Shown: one piece after another, positions 31,745 to 44,956 of the stretch
How positions within the stretch are numbered: position 1 is the stretch's first letter
Layout: each line of letters starts with the position of its first letter
NCBI GenBank assembly: GCA_963823275.1
Contig: CAWGKW010000002.1
Coordinates: 1,240,001 to 1,304,000, forward strand
Direction of reading: 5' to 3'
Length of the DNA: 64,000 nucleotides
Origin: RHKX01 sp963823275
Lineage (GTDB): Bacteria > Actinomycetota > Thermoleophilia > Solirubrobacterales > 70-9
The notes under the pieces: generated by a model
Seen by the model: the letters and a program-made list of their open reading frames with translations, nothing else
Told to the model about the DNA's origin: nothing
The model's database searches: none
Made by a program: the position numbers and the translations under genes

Positions 31745-33124
31745 ATGTCAGCGCGACCGACACGTTCGATCGAGGTCTGCTTCGCGCTGACCGTCGGCGT
31801 GGTGCTGGCGGACTCGTCGATCGTCACCCTGGCCCTGCCGAGCATTCTGCGGGAGTTCGACGCGACGGTCAGCGGAGTCTCCTGGGTGCTGACGGCCTTC
31901 AACGTCGTGCTCGCGCTGTTGATCCTGCCGGCGGTGAGAATCGCTCGCAAACACCCCCGGTCGGGGTGGTCAGCCGGGCTGGGGATCTTCGTCGCCGCAT
32001 CGATCGGCTGCGCCGCCTCCGGAAACGAGGCGTCCCTGATCGGCGCCCGTGTACTGCAGGCGGCCGGCGGCGCGCTCGTGGTCGCCTGCGCGATCGAATC
32101 CCTCGCCCGCCTTCATGGGACCCACGAGCGCGCGGCGCCGATCTGGGGTGCCGCAGCGACCGTGGGGATCGCGATCGGGCCGGCACTCGGCGGCGTCCTC
32201 ACGCAGCTGCTCGATTGGCAGTCCATCTTCTACTTGCAGATCCCGTTGCTGCTGTTGATCCCGATCGCCACGATGCCTCGCCCGGAACCCCCCGAGCCCG
32301 GTCCGACCGCGTCGTTCGATCTGCGGCCCGAGGTCGGACTTGCCCTGCTCTCGGCCGGACTCACCGGCGCCCTCTTCCTGCTCGTGGTGCTTCTCACCGA
32401 GGGATGGGGAATGTCGCCGATCGCCGCCGCCGCGACCGTTTCGGCGATTCCGCTTGCCGCTTTCGCCGCCCGATGGGTCGCCCGACGCGCCGGGCCGCCG
32501 GGTTCTGCGGCCCTGGCCGGGGGAATCGCGGTCGTGGGCGGCCTGGCGGCGCTGGGCGTCCTTCCGGGCGCATCCTGGGCTCTGACGCTCCAGCCACAGC
32601 TTCTGATCGGGATCGGGCTGGCACTGGCGCTTCCCGTCCTCACGATCGCGGCGATCGGCGGGCATGATCCCGACGGCTCGCGCGCTGCTGCGACGATCGC
32701 CGCCCGCCATGCCGGGATCGTGGTCGGCATCGTGATCCTCGCCCCCCTGCTCTCGGCGCAACTCACGGCCCAGCAGGAGGCCGCGACCGCTTCGACCACC
32801 GCCCTGCTCCTCGACGCCCCGCTCCCCGCGGATACGAAGGCCTCGCTGGCCGCGGCGCTCGCCGGGCAGATCGACCTCGCGGACGGCCGTCTGCCCGAGA
32901 TCGGACCGGCATTCGACGACGTCGAGGCCTCCACCGATGATCAGGAAGCCTTCGCGGCACTCGAGGTAGACATCGACGATCAGCTGGAAAGGGCGGCCAC
33001 CAGCGCGTTCAGCTGGCCATTCCTGGCCGCCGCGGCGCTGGCCGCGCTCGCCTTGATCCCGATCGCACGGCTGGGAACCGCAGACGGAGGCGCCCGATGG
33101 GTGAACGCAGCAGAGCGCCACTAG
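31745..33124 (+). CDS. MFS transporter, DHA2 (EmrB/QacA) type
   Basis: The 459-aa protein has the DHA2 features: helix 1 with VVLADSSIVTLALPSI, then VSWVLTAFNVVLALLILPA, GARVLQAAGGALVV and the motif C-like GPALGGVLTQLLDWQSIFYLQIP. A long acidic periplasmic-type loop near residues 340-425 (from AQLTAQQEAATAST to DIDDQLERA) precedes the last helix. This loop is common in proton-driven drug exporters of this class. The ATG is at 31745. The next gene starts inside its 3' end. Confidence 0.85.
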   Translation: MSARPTRSIEVCFALTVGVVLADSSIVTLALPSILREFDATVSGVSWVLTAFNVVLALLILPAVRIARKHPRSGWSAGLGIFVAASIGCAASGNEASLIGARVLQAAGGALVVACAIESLARLHGTHERAAPIWGAAATVGIAIGPALGGVLTQLLDWQSIFYLQIPLLLLIPIATMPRPEPPEPGPTASFDLRPEVGLALLSAGLTGALFLLVVLLTEGWGMSPIAAAATVSAIPLAAFAARWVARRAGPPGSAALAGGIAVVGGLAALGVLPGASWALTLQPQLLIGIGLALALPVLTIAAIGGHDPDGSRAAATIAARHAGIVVGIVILAPLLSAQLTAQQEAATASTTALLLDAPLPADTKASLAAALAGQIDLADGRLPEIGPAFDDVEASTDDQEAFAALEVDIDDQLERAATSAFSWPFLAAAALAALALIPIARLGTADGGARWVNAAERH

Positions 33125-33655
33125 CGGCTCTGGCCGCATCGATCGGACTGATCGGCGTCTACATCGCCTTCGGCGGCGGCGGCTACGAGCCGGCAGGGAC
33201 CGAGGATCCCTGCGAGACCCGAGACCAGAGCGTCCTCGACGAACGGGGAGTCTTCGAGGGGATCGCGCTCTCGGGTCTCGACGGCGCCGCGTGCGAGCTG
33301 CACGTCAGCCGTGAGGAGCTCACTCTCGCACTGGCGGACGAGGAGTCGACCGCAGCTTTCGCCGCGGCCAACGACATCGACTCCGACGCCGTCGACGACG
33401 CGGTCAGGGCCGGCCTGCGAGCGGGCCGTCGACGACGCGGCGGCAGCCGGCAGGATCGACGGCCTGGAGGAATCGATCCTCCGGCAGGTCGCACGCTATG
33501 CCCCCGTCGGGCCGGCGATCAGCGGCCTGCAGGCCCTCTCAGACGACGATTCGGTCCAGGGGCTGATCGAGCGGCTCGGTGGCTACACGGACCTCCAGAT
33601 CCCAGGGCTCGGAGACATCCCGGGGAGCGATGAGCTCCAACAGCTATTCCCCTGA
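33097..33655 (+). CDS. Small membrane-anchored protein of unknown function, frameshifted
   Basis: The gene starts MGERSRAPLAALAASIGLIGVYIAFGGGG, with an N-terminal helix, and overlaps the MFS gene by 28 bases. A conserved-looking block EGIALSGLDGAACELHVSREELTLALADE follows. The frame is lost near 33420 (after DDAVRAGLR) and continues in the next frame as AVDDAAAAGRIDGLEESILRQVARYAP to the stop at 33655. The length (559) fits a one-base indel. Total is about 185 aa. Function unknown; tight linkage suggests it works with the transporter. Confidence 0.7.
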
Positions 33656-33695
33656 CCGCCGATCGGCGCCGGATAACCGGCCCTGGAACGACCAA

Positions 33696-33725
33696 GACCC
33701 ACGCCGCCCTGAGGCTGCGTGGGTC
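33696..33725 (-). terminator. Terminator hairpin at the end of the rrn operon
   Basis: GACCCACGC (33696-33704) pairs with GCGTGGGTC (33717-33725), with a small inner GCC/GGC stem. It lies 18 bases beyond the 5S 3' end and may also end the convergent gene at 33655. The T-tract is poor. The stem resembles the hairpin repeats at 14370 and 54057. Confidence 0.6.
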
Positions 33726-33743
33726 GAGTTCGTTTCGGCAAGG

Positions 33744-33858
33744 ACCGGCGGCGACCTACTCTCCCAGGCGGTTTCCCACCAAGTACCATCGGCGCTGAAG
33801 GGCTTAACGGCTCTGTTCGGAATGGGAAGAGGTGTGTCCCCCTCGCTATTGCCACCGA
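33744..33858 (-). rRNA. rrf: 5S ribosomal RNA
   Basis: On the minus strand the sequence has the 5S pattern: CGGTGGCAATAGCGAGGGGG at the 5' side, the loop region CCCATTCCGAACAGAGCCG in the middle, and CCTGGGAGAGTAGGTCGCCG at the 3' side. Terminal helix ends (CGGTGGC/GCCGCCGG) pair. The ends are good to a few bases. It is the last gene of the rrn operon. Confidence 0.93.
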
Positions 33859-33924
33859 AAACGGTAGAGCCCGCGGAGGCAGCCATCGGCCCGAGGGCGA
33901 TGAGCTGCCCCGCCATCCGGCGAG

Positions 33925-33939
33925 GCTTGAAAACTGCAC
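33925..33939 (-). other. 23S rRNA processing stem, 3' arm
   Basis: GCTTGAAAACTGCAC is the exact reverse complement of 37048-37062 on the other side of the 23S gene. The two arms would pair over 15 bp and close the 23S precursor loop, the usual RNase III target. Confidence 0.7.
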
Positions 33940-33967
33940 GCAGGCCAACGAGGTAAAAAAGAAAAAC

Positions 33968-36975
<3,008 letters not shown>

Positions 36976-37047
36976 TGAGCTCATCGGCGTTTGCATAATT
37001 CACCGATGAGGTTCTTAATTACCCATCATATTTCAATGTTGGCCATT

Positions 37048-37062
37048 GTGCAGTTTTCAAGC
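37048..37062 (-). other. 23S rRNA processing stem, 5' arm
   Basis: The minus strand reads GCTTGAAAACTGCAC here and pairs with GTGCAGTTTTCAAGC downstream of 23S (33925-33939). The match is perfect over 15 bp. Confidence 0.7.
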
Positions 37063-37099
37063 TTCGCTGAGGACGGCCGGCGGGGGATTCCCGCCACGC

Positions 37100-37120
37100 G
37101 GTCTCTGAGAACTGAGCAGC
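37100..37120 (-). other. 16S rRNA processing stem, 3' arm
   Basis: This 21-base arm pairs with 39015-39035 upstream of 16S, with one G-U pair and one mismatch. It is the RNase III type stem that releases the 16S precursor. Confidence 0.65.
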
Positions 37121-37253
37121 ACTTCGGCAAGGGCAAGCCCTTGCGCGATCGAGTCCAGTCGACATTTCAGGATCGCCGTCAGACCGAGGTCTGGCGACGG
37201 ACTCCTGGCTCCCCACCGGCCGAAGCCGGGAGGGAGCCGTTTTAGAGCTCCCT

Positions 37254-38797
<1,544 letters not shown>

Positions 38798-39014
38798 GTA
38801 AAAAATGACTCGAGGGTTTCTATACCCCCGCCGCGGGTCAATGCGACGAGGCTCCTCTGTCTTACTGAGAGTGTCATGTTTTGGCTGTTGGCCGCCGCTT
38901 ACACGGGCGACGACCGACATGACAGGTTCATGTATTGAATGCCCGGTCGCGCCGCTGGCGACGGACCGGGTTGGACTCGATGCATCTCGGAGATCGAAAT
39001 CTCCAGATACATGC

Positions 39015-39035
39015 GCTGCTCAGTTTTCAAAGACC
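39015..39035 (-). other. 16S rRNA processing stem, 5' arm
   Basis: The minus strand reads GGTCTTTGAAAACTGAGCAG with a final C and pairs with the arm at 37100-37120. It lies about 220 bases upstream of mature 16S and about 60 bases downstream of the rrn promoter. Confidence 0.65.
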
Positions 39036-39096
39036 GTCGCGCTCCGGCTCGGGGTAATCCCGGAGCCGAAACGGCGCGCCTACAAGGCGGCCGCGC

Positions 39097-39125
39097 ACTA
39101 TAGCGATCTGATGGCCGCATGTCCA
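39097..39125 (-). promoter_or_regulatory. rrn operon promoter
   Basis: TGGACA (39125-39120) and TATAGT (39102-39097) are separated by 17 bases on the minus strand, reading toward 16S. The predicted start is near 39090. The leader between it and 16S (38798-39090) contains the 16S processing arm and no gene. Confidence 0.7.
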
Positions 39126-39149
39126 CCCGGCCTTGCGGGGCCCGATGGA

Positions 39150-40328
39150 TCAGTCCGCCGCGATTCGCGTGAACCGCCGCCTTCCGACCTGCAGGACCCT
39201 CCCTGACAGGGCCTCGCTGGGGACGTCGAGCTCTGCGGCACCCACCGGCACCCCGTCGATCCTGACGGCGCCCTGACCGATCAGCCGGCGCGCCTCGCTG
39301 CCACTGACGCCGAACGCGTCGCGAAGGAGAACGGGCAGGTGAACCTCCCCGCCGGCGGCGATCCGGTGAACCGGTATGTCCTCGGGGATCTCACGATCCT
39401 GGTGGATCTGATTGAAGCGGGCCTCCGCCGCGTCCCCCGTACCGGGACCGGCGAAGCGTTCGCAGATTCGCTTGGCGAAGTCGCGCTTTGCCTGGTTCGG
39501 ATGGCGGCTCTCGTCGGGCCGCTCGCCGAGAAGCAACTCCCAGTACAGCGGCATCGCGTCATCGGGGACGCTCATCAGCTTGCCGAATATCTCGGTGGCA
39601 GGCTCGGTGACCCCAACGTAGTTGCCGAGCGACTTGCTCATCTTCTTGACGCCGTCGGTGCCCGGCAGGATCGGCAGGGTCATGACCACCTGCGGCTCCT
39701 GACCGAACGAGGTCTGGACGTCGCGCCCGAACAGGAGATTGAAGCGCTGCTCGGTACCGCCGATCTCGAGGTCCGACTCGATCGCAACCGAGTCATAGCC
39801 CTGGAGTACCGGATAGAGAAGCTCGAGCAATGAGACCGGCTCGGCGGCGGCCATCCGCTTGCTGAAGTCGTCCCGCTCGAGCAGGCGTGCGATGGTGAAG
39901 CGACGGGCCAGCCCGAAGAGCTCAGCGCTCGGCATGTCGAGCCACTCGCTGTTGTGCCTGACCTCGGTCAGCTCGGGATCGAGGATCTTGAACGCCTGGT
40001 CCTGGAAGGTCTGCGCGTTCGCGGCGATCTCCTCGGGGGTGAGCGCCGGCCGAAGTGCCGACCGGCCGCTCGGATCGCCGACTCGGGCGGTGTAGTCGCC
40101 GATGATCATCACGGCCACGTGGCCGGCGGCCTGGAACTGGCGGAGCTTTTCGAGCACGACGACATGGCCGAGATGTATGTCCGGCGCCGTCGGGTCGATC
40201 CCGAGCTTCACCCGGAGCGGCCGGCCCCGCTCGAGCCGCCGTTCGAGCTCTCCCGCGGGCAGCACATCGACCGACCCGAGCGTCAGCTCTGCGATCGCTT
40301 CGGTGCCCTCGGGGTCGGATTCCGGCAT
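39150..40328 (-). CDS. tyrS: Tyrosyl-tRNA synthetase
   Basis: The 392-aa class I enzyme charges tRNA-Tyr. The HIGH-type motif is LGIDPTAPDIHLGHVVVL, the KMSKS motif is GVKKMSKSLGNYVG, and GDYTARVGDPSGRS and GYDSVAIESDLEIGGTEQRFNLL line the active site. A C-terminal S4-like domain follows (VSGSEARRLIGQGAVRIDGVPV). The ATG at 40328 gives MPESDPEG. Its stop lies close to the rrn promoter, so tyrS transcription could run into the rrn operon. Confidence 0.95.
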   Translation of the reverse strand: MPESDPEGTEAIAELTLGSVDVLPAGELERRLERGRPLRVKLGIDPTAPDIHLGHVVVLEKLRQFQAAGHVAVMIIGDYTARVGDPSGRSALRPALTPEEIAANAQTFQDQAFKILDPELTEVRHNSEWLDMPSAELFGLARRFTIARLLERDDFSKRMAAAEPVSLLELLYPVLQGYDSVAIESDLEIGGTEQRFNLLFGRDVQTSFGQEPQVVMTLPILPGTDGVKKMSKSLGNYVGVTEPATEIFGKLMSVPDDAMPLYWELLLGERPDESRHPNQAKRDFAKRICERFAGPGTGDAAEARFNQIHQDREIPEDIPVHRIAAGGEVHLPVLLRDAFGVSGSEARRLIGQGAVRIDGVPVGAAELDVPSEALSGRVLQVGRRRFTRIAAD

Positions 40329-40485
40329 CGGCGCAATGCTAGACTCACGCGTCGCCCGGGGGCGCACGGAAGCGCAGGTGGGACGTACCGACCAACTGCA
40401 CCCCACGGTGAATCGCGCGGGCGACCGCGCCGGTCGGATCAATCGCCCCACGGATTCGCGCTGAGCCCCCCGGCCCACCTCTCCC

Positions 40486-42933
40486 ATGCCCTCAAGCAAA
40501 GACACCAACGGCGAGGATCAAGTCGAGCCCGGCGCGGGCGCCGACGAAGCCGCGGCGCCAGACAGCGCTCCGAGCTCCGGGGCTCCGAGCAATGGGGATC
40601 TGAGCCCGCGCGAGCTCGCCAAGGAACAGGCCCGCGAACGTGCACGCGAGCGCAAGCGCAAGCGCGCGGAGCGCAGGGCGGAGAGGCGGGAGTCAGGTCG
40701 CGGCATCGGGGCTCGTCTGAGGAGCCTGCGCGAGGGCAACGGCTGGCGCCTTCGCGATGAGGAGGGCGAACCCAAACCGCGGATCAAGAAGCTGCGGATC
40801 GTGATCGTCTTTCTCGGCCTCGGCCTCCTGGCGCTGGTCTCCTGGGTCTTCGGCGTGATGATGGCGGTCGCTCAGGACCTCCCCGACCTCGAGGCCCGCG
40901 CCCAGTACGACCGGGCGCAGAACTCGATCGTCTACTCCAACGACGGGACGGTGCTGACCACTCTGACCGGTAACGAGAAGCGCATCCTGCTCGAGTCCGA
41001 CGAGATCTCTCCCAACATCAAGCAGGCCGTCGTCGCGATCGAGGACGAGCGCTTCTACGAGCACCGCGGGATCGACTTCCTCGGCATCGCCCGAGCGCTG
41101 CAGCAGGACATCATCGCCGGCGGGGCCGTGCAGGGCGGCTCCACCATCACCCAGCAGTTCGTCAAGAACGCGCTCGAGGCACAGGGCAGTCGTACGGTGT
41201 TGCAGAAACTGCGTGAGGCGGCGCTCGCCTACCAGATCGAACGGCAGTGGTCGAAGGACAAGATCCTCACCAACTACCTCAACAACATCTACTTCGGCAA
41301 CGGCGCCTACGGAGTGGAGGCCGCCGCGCGGACCTATTTCGGGACCGCACATCCCGGCTGTGGAGATCCGAACGACCGATGCGCAGCGGTCCTGGAGCCC
41401 CAGGAGGCCGCTCTCCTGGCCGCGCTGATCTCCTCACCGACCGCCTACGACCCTCGCGCCAATCCAATCGATTCGGCGGCCCAGCGCAACGTCGTCCTGG
41501 AGAAGATGCGCGATCAGGGCGTGCTCGAGGTCAGCGACGAGGACTTCCAGGCCCTGCTCGATTCACCGGTTCCCACCAAGGGGGAGATCAGCCCGCCGAC
41601 GGAGGAATCGGAGGCCCCCTACTTCACCGACTGGTTGCGCCAGCAAGTCGTCGACAAGTACGGTGCCGGGCAGGCGTTCGGCGGCGGGCTCCAGATCAAG
41701 TCGACGCTCGATCTCGATTTCCAGAATGCCGCCAACCAGGCCGTATCCGACAACCTCTCCGGCCTCGGACCGACCTCCGCGGTCGTCGCGATCGACAACG
41801 GGAGCGGCGAGGTGTTGGCGATGGTGGGCGGCCAGGACTTCTCCGCGAGCCCGTTCAACCTCGCCACCAACGGGCAGCGTCAGCCCGGCTCCTCGTTCAA
41901 GCCCTTCACCCTGGTCACCGCGCTGCGCGAGGGCCACTCGCCCGACGAGGTGTTCGAGTCCGCACCCCAGGCCCTTCCGTTCGAGGCGCAGGTGAAGGGC
42001 AAGAACGGCAAGCTGAAGACGGTCACCGATCTGTTCCGCGTCAGCAACTACGACGACAACTACCTCGGCAGCGCCTCGATCGCCACCGCAACGACCTACT
42101 CCGACAACTCGGTCTACGCGCAGCTGGGCCTCGAGGTCGGACTGAACGACATCGTCAAGACCGCGGGCGATCTGGGCATCTCCTCGAAGCTCGACAACAA
42201 CCCCGCCCTGATCCTGGGCGGGCTGGAGAACGGCGTCACCCCGCTCGAGATGGCCTACGCCTACAACACGCTCGCCAACGGCGGCGCTCGCGTCAGCGGT
42301 ACGGAGGCGAGCCGTGGCAACGGTGAGGGGCCCGTCGCGATCGACAAGGTGACCAACGACCAGGACGAGCTCGCGCCAGACAACCTGGGAGGCAGCGGAG
42401 AGAACGAGAAGGTCGCCGAGCAGGTGATCGACCCGACGGTCGCGCAGACGGCAACCGACATCCTTCACACCGTCGTCACTAGCGGCACCGGCGAGAGGGC
42501 CCAGGTCGGCGACGACTACATCTGGGGCAAGACGGGTACCACCGACAACAACGCCGATGCCTGGTTCGTCGGGGCCAACGAGGACATCACCGTCGCGGTC
42601 TGGGTGGGCTACCCTGACGGCTCGACCCCGATGACGACCGAGTTCGGCGGCCTGCCGGTCGACGGAGGAACGATCCCGGCGCTGATCTGGAACGAGGTCG
42701 TCACCGCGTGGGACGCCCTCCAGGCATCGCGTGAGGCCGGCGAGGACACCGTCGCCACCGACGCGACCACGGACACCTATGTTGCGCCGGTCACGCCGAC
42801 GACGCCGGTCGCTCCCGAGCCGGTCGCCCCCGAGCCCGCGCCGACGCCGGAGCCCGCGCCGACGCCGGCCGCACCACCGGCTCCGGTCGACACCGGCGGC
42901 GGTACGTCCGCCGGCGGCGGAACCTCTCCGTAG
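40486..42933 (+). CDS. Class A penicillin-binding protein (glycosyltransferase/transpeptidase)
   Basis: The 815-aa bifunctional enzyme polymerises and cross-links peptidoglycan. It has a charged cytoplasmic tail of about 100 residues, one membrane helix (about 104-126), a GT51 domain (EDERFYEHRGID, GGSTITQQFVKN, ILTNYLNNIYFGNGAYGVEAAA) and a transpeptidase domain with SxxK in PGSSFKPF, SxN in TYSDNSVYAQL and KTGT in IWGKTGTTDNNADAWF. The C-terminus is a Pro/Ala/Thr-rich tail (repeated APTPEP) ending in Gly/Ser, probably a wall-spanning spacer. Confidence 0.94.
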   Translation: MPSSKDTNGEDQVEPGAGADEAAAPDSAPSSGAPSNGDLSPRELAKEQARERARERKRKRAERRAERRESGRGIGARLRSLREGNGWRLRDEEGEPKPRIKKLRIVIVFLGLGLLALVSWVFGVMMAVAQDLPDLEARAQYDRAQNSIVYSNDGTVLTTLTGNEKRILLESDEISPNIKQAVVAIEDERFYEHRGIDFLGIARALQQDIIAGGAVQGGSTITQQFVKNALEAQGSRTVLQKLREAALAYQIERQWSKDKILTNYLNNIYFGNGAYGVEAAARTYFGTAHPGCGDPNDRCAAVLEPQEAALLAALISSPTAYDPRANPIDSAAQRNVVLEKMRDQGVLEVSDEDFQALLDSPVPTKGEISPPTEESEAPYFTDWLRQQVVDKYGAGQAFGGGLQIKSTLDLDFQNAANQAVSDNLSGLGPTSAVVAIDNGSGEVLAMVGGQDFSASPFNLATNGQRQPGSSFKPFTLVTALREGHSPDEVFESAPQALPFEAQVKGKNGKLKTVTDLFRVSNYDDNYLGSASIATATTYSDNSVYAQLGLEVGLNDIVKTAGDLGISSKLDNNPALILGGLENGVTPLEMAYAYNTLANGGARVSGTEASRGNGEGPVAIDKVTNDQDELAPDNLGGSGENEKVAEQVIDPTVAQTATDILHTVVTSGTGERAQVGDDYIWGKTGTTDNNADAWFVGANEDITVAVWVGYPDGSTPMTTEFGGLPVDGGTIPALIWNEVVTAWDALQASREAGEDTVATDATTDTYVAPVTPTTPVAPEPVAPEPAPTPEPAPTPAAPPAPVDTGGGTSAGGGTSP

Positions 42934-42959
42934 CCCCCTCGGCAACGAAGCGAGGGGCT
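42932..42959. terminator. Hairpin between the PBP gene and mpg
   Basis: AGCCCCCTCG pairs with CGAGGGGCT around a loop of GCAACGAAG, with one bulged base. It lies directly at the PBP stop and 5 bases from the end of the convergent mpg gene, so it can serve both directions. Confidence 0.55.
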
Positions 42960-42963
42960 CCCT

Positions 42964-43567
42964 TCACCCCGCGGGTCGAGAGAGGTAGCGGCTGCCGCCG
43001 AGACAGTATCTCCAGGGGAGATCCGCAGCTTTCGTCAGCCCGATCCGTGGCCCGGCCACGACCTCGACCCGCTCAGGAGCGGGGCGGCTCAGGACCGATA
43101 GGGGGGCCTCGATCGCGCTCGATGCCTGAGGCCGAGGGCTCGATCGCGAGGGCCTCACAGAGCTTTCCCGGGCCCGAGCAGAGCGTGCGGTCGTCCCCGG
43201 AGCCCCCGCGTCGCTCTCGCATCGCCGCGAGGCCGCGCGTCGGCTCAAGCGCCCGGATCAGGACGGCTGCCGCCACCTCCTGGGCGTCGGTCACGATGTT
43301 GAACATCGAATGGATCCCGTAACAGGTGTAGACGTAGGCACGGGCCGGGGGACCGAAGAGCGGCGCGTTTCTCGGCGTCCGGCCCGCGTATGCGTGGCAG
43401 GCCGGGTCGTCTCGCTCGTAGGCCTCCGTCTCGACGATGAGACCGCCGACGCCGCCGTGAAGCAGCGTGCAGCCGATCAGGTCGACGGCCACCTCCCGCG
43501 GGGGCCGATCGAAGAACGGGACCGCCAGCGCCGCACCGGTGGAACGCTTCGCCCGGCTCGGCGTCAT
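42964..43567 (-). CDS. mpg: 3-methyladenine DNA glycosylase (AAG/MPG family), frameshifted near its C-terminus
   Basis: The N-terminal two thirds show the family motifs: FFDRPPREVAVDLIGCTLLHG, the catalytic Glu in LIVETEAYERDDPACHAYAGRTPRN, YVYTCYGIHSMFNIV, VLIRALEP and CSGPGKLCEALAI. The frame breaks in a run of six C/G at about 43101-43106. One base fewer restores the normal ending VLSRPAPERVEVVAGPRIGL, then TKAADLPWRYCLGG. This is a clear homopolymer indel. The enzyme excises alkylated bases. Its ATG overlaps the argH stop. Confidence 0.87.
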
Positions 43568-44931
43568 CTCAGTGAGTGGAGGCTCGCAACCGCGAGCTCG
43601 AGCTGCTTGTCGACGGCCGAAGCCGACGTTCCCCCGCGCGAGAGCTTCGAGTCCAGCCAGGAGCCCTCGGCGAGCACCTCGTAGTACTCCCCGTCGAGCA
43701 GCTCGGAGAATCCGGCCAGCTCCTCAGCGGGGATGTCGGAGAGGTCGACCCCCTGATCTAGGGCGTGGCGGACGAGGCCGCCGACGACCCCGTGGGCCTC
43801 CCGGAACGGCAGCCCCCGGCGAACGAGCAGGTCCGCGACGTCGGTTGCGGCCGCCATCTCGTCGGAGGCCGCCTCGGCCATCCGCTCACGGTCGAAGCGG
43901 ATACCGGGAAGCATTCCGGCAAGCGCTCGCAGGCAGAGCTCGATCGTGTCAGCGGCGTCGAAAAGGGGTTCCTTGTCCTCCTGCAGATCCTTGCTGTAGG
44001 CAAGCGGGAGACCGTGCAGGACGCCGGCCAGTGTCGCCTGGGCCGCCAGCACCCTCGGCGCCTTGGCGCGGAGCAACTCGGCGGCGTCGGGGTTCATCTT
44101 CTGGGGCATGATCGACGAGCCCGACGAGAACTCCTCGGCGGGTCTACAGAAGCCGAACTCGCTCGTGGACCAGAGGACGATCTCCGCTCCGATCCTGGAC
44201 AGGTGGGTGGCGCAGAGGGATGCCGCGCCGAGGTAGTCAAGGGCGAAGTCGCGGTTGGAGACCCCGTCGATCGAATTCTCGACGATGCCGTCGAAGCCCA
44301 GCTCGGAGGCCACCGACACCCGGTCGATGTCCCAGTTGAGGCCGGCGAGCGCGCCGGAGCCGAGCGGCATCAGGCCGGCGGCCCGGCCGGCCGCATCGAA
44401 TCGATCAACGTCCCTCCTCAGCATCCAGAACCAGGCGAGAAGATGATGGCTCAGCGAGACCGGCTGAGCGCGCTGGAGGTGGGTGTAGCCGGGCAGGCGC
44501 ACGTCGCGGTGCTCGCCGGCGAGCTCGAGGATCTCCCGCAGGCAGTGGCCGATCAGATCCCTGCCGACCCCCGCGCGCTCGCCGACGTAAAGCGCAAGAT
44601 CGGTCGCGACCTGGTCATTGCGAGAACGACCGGTGTGGATCTTGCCCCCGGCCCTCCCGACGATCTCAGTCAGCCGCCGCTCGATCGCCATATGGATGTC
44701 CTCATCACGGGGATCGAACGGGAACCGACCCGATTCGACCTCATCCTCGACCTGGTCGAGGCCCGCGATCAGCTGATCGAGTTCGCCCTGATCGAGGACG
44801 CCCGCCCCGAGCAGCGCGCGAGCGTGAGCACGCGACTGGCGGATGTCGTATGGCGCCAGCCTGCGGTCGAAGCTCAGCGATGCGTTGAGCTCCCAGAAGA
44901 CGGGATCGGGTTCCTGCTCGAAGCGAGACAT
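43564..44931 (-). CDS. argH: Argininosuccinate lyase
   Basis: The 455-aa enzyme performs the last step of arginine synthesis. It has the fumarase/aspartase signature GSSIMPQKMNPD (about residues 272-283), the N-terminal substrate motifs GGKIHTGRSRNDQVATD and LPGYTHLQRAQPVSLSHHLLAW, and SVSNRD-like DGVSNRDFALDYL. The C-terminal motif SWLDSKLSRGGTSASAV is of the normal type. Other arg genes are not in this window. It follows the DegT gene by 25 bases and overlaps mpg by four. Confidence 0.95.
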   Translation of the reverse strand: MSRFEQEPDPVFWELNASLSFDRRLAPYDIRQSRAHARALLGAGVLDQGELDQLIAGLDQVEDEVESGRFPFDPRDEDIHMAIERRLTEIVGRAGGKIHTGRSRNDQVATDLALYVGERAGVGRDLIGHCLREILELAGEHRDVRLPGYTHLQRAQPVSLSHHLLAWFWMLRRDVDRFDAAGRAAGLMPLGSGALAGLNWDIDRVSVASELGFDGIVENSIDGVSNRDFALDYLGAASLCATHLSRIGAEIVLWSTSEFGFCRPAEEFSSGSSIMPQKMNPDAAELLRAKAPRVLAAQATLAGVLHGLPLAYSKDLQEDKEPLFDAADTIELCLRALAGMLPGIRFDRERMAEAASDEMAAATDVADLLVRRGLPFREAHGVVGGLVRHALDQGVDLSDIPAEELAGFSELLDGEYYEVLAEGSWLDSKLSRGGTSASAVDKQLELAVASLHSLR

Positions 44932-44956
44932 GCCAGCAGTCTATGAACGGGAGCGA

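Larger units (their letters stand above)
36976..37253 (-). other. 16S-23S spacer without tRNA genes
   Basis: This 278-base spacer has no tRNA cloverleaf. It contains the 5' arm of the 23S processing stem (37048-37062) and the 3' arm of the 16S stem (37100-37120). Short inverted repeats near 36980-37015 (CTCATCGG/CCGATGAG) and 37214-37240 (GGCTCCC type) are also present. Confidence 0.75.

Noticed and set aside
36976..37253. tRNA-Ile or tRNA-Ala in the 16S-23S spacer.
   Set aside because: I looked for D- and T-arm patterns such as GGTTCGAATC and found none. No tRNA gene was found in the whole window.
38819..38841. TTGACC and TATAGA close upstream of 16S as a second rrn promoter.
   Set aside because: The spacing is only 11 bases and the site lies inside the precursor, downstream of the 16S processing arm.
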